Of a stretch of 6,406 bases of DNA, positions 5,340-6,406 are shown one piece after another. Both the position numbers and the translations under genes were made by a program. The DNA comes from an uncultured Anaerolineae bacterium (GTDB taxonomy: Bacteria > Chloroflexota > Anaerolineae > Anaerolineales > UBA11858). Numbering within the stretch: position 1 is the stretch's first letter; the number at the start of each line of letters is the position of its first letter. The stretch spans positions 1 to 6,406 of the forward strand of contig CALCSH010000151.1 in the NCBI GenBank assembly GCA_937893815.1, written 5' to 3'. Below the pieces are notes generated by a model that was given only the letters and a program-made list of their open reading frames with translations, was not told where the DNA came from and searched no databases.

Positions 5340-6353
5340 ATGCGCAAGAAAGCTATTTTGATTACGGGCGCTGCGGGGGAAATCGGTCATGCGCTGATCG
5401 AAGCACTCGCCAAAACTGGAAATACACCCCTACTTACGCTTGATTTGGATCCGCTGCCTGAGGATATTCGCAGCCTGTCTACACACTGGGAAGCGGATAT
5501 TCTTGACCAGAAATTGCTTGACCGCCTGGTGAGCGAGTTCGAGTTCGAGGCCATTTACCATCTGGCTGCGCTGCTCTCCACACGCGGCGAATTTTCGCCG
5601 GGAGCGGCGCATCAGGTCAATGTCAATGGTACCATGCAGTTATTGCGCCTGGCGGCAGAACAATCGGAATGGCGGCAACAGCCGGTGCAGTTCATCTTTC
5701 CAAGTTCAATTGCCGTCTACGGTTTGCCCGATCTCGATACGAAAAACCAGTATGCCCGCACGCGTGAATGGGAGTGGAATTATCCCCGCACGATGTACGG
5801 CGCCAATAAACTCTATTGTGAATTGCTCGGCGTGTATTTTAGCGAACATTACCGTCAGTTAGCCGCTGAACAGCCAGTGATGCTTGATTTTCGCTCCATC
5901 CGTTTCCCCGGCCTGATCAGTGCCTTCACCGTGCCCAGCGGCGGCACCAGCGATTACGGCCCGGAAATGCTCCACGCCGCGGCCAAAGGCGAGCCCTATG
6001 GCTGTTTCGTGCGTTCGGATGTGCGAATTCCCTTTATGGCCATGCCGGATGCCGTCAAAGCTCTGCTGGGTCTGGCTGCCGCCCCTGCCGAAGTCATCAG
6101 TCAGCGCGTTTATAATGTCACCAGTTTTAGTCTTTCGGCGGAGGAATTCAAGCAATGGGTATTGAAATCATTCCCCGATGCGCAGATTGATTATGATCCG
6201 GATCTCAAACGTCAGATGATTGTGGATAGCTGGGCCGCAGATATGGATGACAGCGCCGCCCGCCGCGATTGGGGCTGGCAGCCGGATTATGATGTTCAGC
6301 GCGCCTTCGAAGAATATCTCGTCCCGAATATCAAAAAACGTTACCAAGGCTAA
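5340..6353 (+). CDS. tdh: L-threonine 3-dehydrogenase, short-chain dehydrogenase/NAD-dependent epimerase type
   Basis: This NAD+-dependent enzyme of the extended SDR superfamily most likely oxidises L-threonine to 2-amino-3-oxobutanoate, which a CoA ligase (Kbl) then cleaves to glycine and acetyl-CoA. The 337-residue protein has the Rossmann motif Gly10-x-x-Gly13-x-x-Gly16 (TGAAGEIG), an NAD-selecting acidic residue after strand two (Asp35), YHLAALLSTRGE (73-84), the catalytic serine region FPSSIAVYG (120-128) and the YxxxK pair Tyr153/Lys157. The blocks RFPGLIS (188-194), GGTSDYGPEM (201-210), MPDAVKALL (235-243) and DSWAADMDDSAARRDWGW (296-313) are characteristic of SDR-type threonine dehydrogenases and separate it from sugar epimerases. 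ATG 5340 is chosen because AAGGAG precedes it by six bases. It is divergent from purA with its own likely promoter. A kbl gene is often a neighbour in other genomes, but none lies in the window; the 53 bases after the stop are non-coding. A sugar-nucleotide epimerase is the less likely alternative. Confidence 0.87.
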   Translation: MRKKAILITGAAGEIGHALIEALAKTGNTPLLTLDLDPLPEDIRSLSTHWEADILDQKLLDRLVSEFEFEAIYHLAALLSTRGEFSPGAAHQVNVNGTMQLLRLAAEQSEWRQQPVQFIFPSSIAVYGLPDLDTKNQYARTREWEWNYPRTMYGANKLYCELLGVYFSEHYRQLAAEQPVMLDFRSIRFPGLISAFTVPSGGTSDYGPEMLHAAAKGEPYGCFVRSDVRIPFMAMPDAVKALLGLAAAPAEVISQRVYNVTSFSLSAEEFKQWVLKSFPDAQIDYDPDLKRQMIVDSWAADMDDSAARRDWGWQPDYDVQRAFEEYLVPNIKKRYQG

Positions 6354-6406
6354 AAACTGCAACGTACGATCAGCCCGAATCTATTAAAATAGGACTTACG
6401 CACTTA

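Overview
The window carries five protein genes and several short repeat elements. The protein families, a base composition estimated by eye at slightly above 50% GC, and the abundance of heptamer and palindromic repeats between genes suggest an environmental bacterium, perhaps of the Chloroflexota (Anaerolineae). That assignment is an inference from sequence style, not a computed result.

Bases 1-3624 (plus strand) hold a catabolic cluster: the C-terminal two thirds of an NAD(P)-dependent aldehyde dehydrogenase, whose start lies left of the window; an FAD-dependent amine/amino-acid oxidoreductase of the DadA/PuuB type; and a class III PLP-dependent aminotransferase of the GabT/PuuE type. Together they fit oxidation of an amine or amino acid to an aldehyde, oxidation of the aldehyde to an acid, and transamination. 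A putrescine/GABA-type route is the best guess, but the substrate cannot be read from the sequence. Both spacers in this cluster (70 and 95 bases) are filled almost entirely by degenerate 7-base repeats that reverse orientation midway and so can fold into hairpins. The two genes that follow these spacers have no visible Shine-Dalgarno sequence.

Bases 3625-3807 separate the aminotransferase from the convergent purA gene. They hold a 26-bp perfect hairpin inside a larger imperfect palindrome of about 100 bases, then a second inverted-repeat element that ends five bases from the purA stop codon.

Positions 3808-5094 (minus strand) encode a complete adenylosuccinate synthetase (purA) of 428 residues with a clear ribosome binding site. 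A 245-base divergent intergenic region follows. It contains an 11-base direct repeat, one copy of which is part of a short palindrome beside a plausible sigma70-type promoter, and a block related to the palindrome downstream of purA.

Positions 5340-6353 (plus strand) encode an SDR-type L-threonine 3-dehydrogenase of 337 residues, which starts threonine breakdown to glycine and acetyl-CoA. The last 53 bases have no gene. Their final bases may be the edge of another repeat or mobile element.
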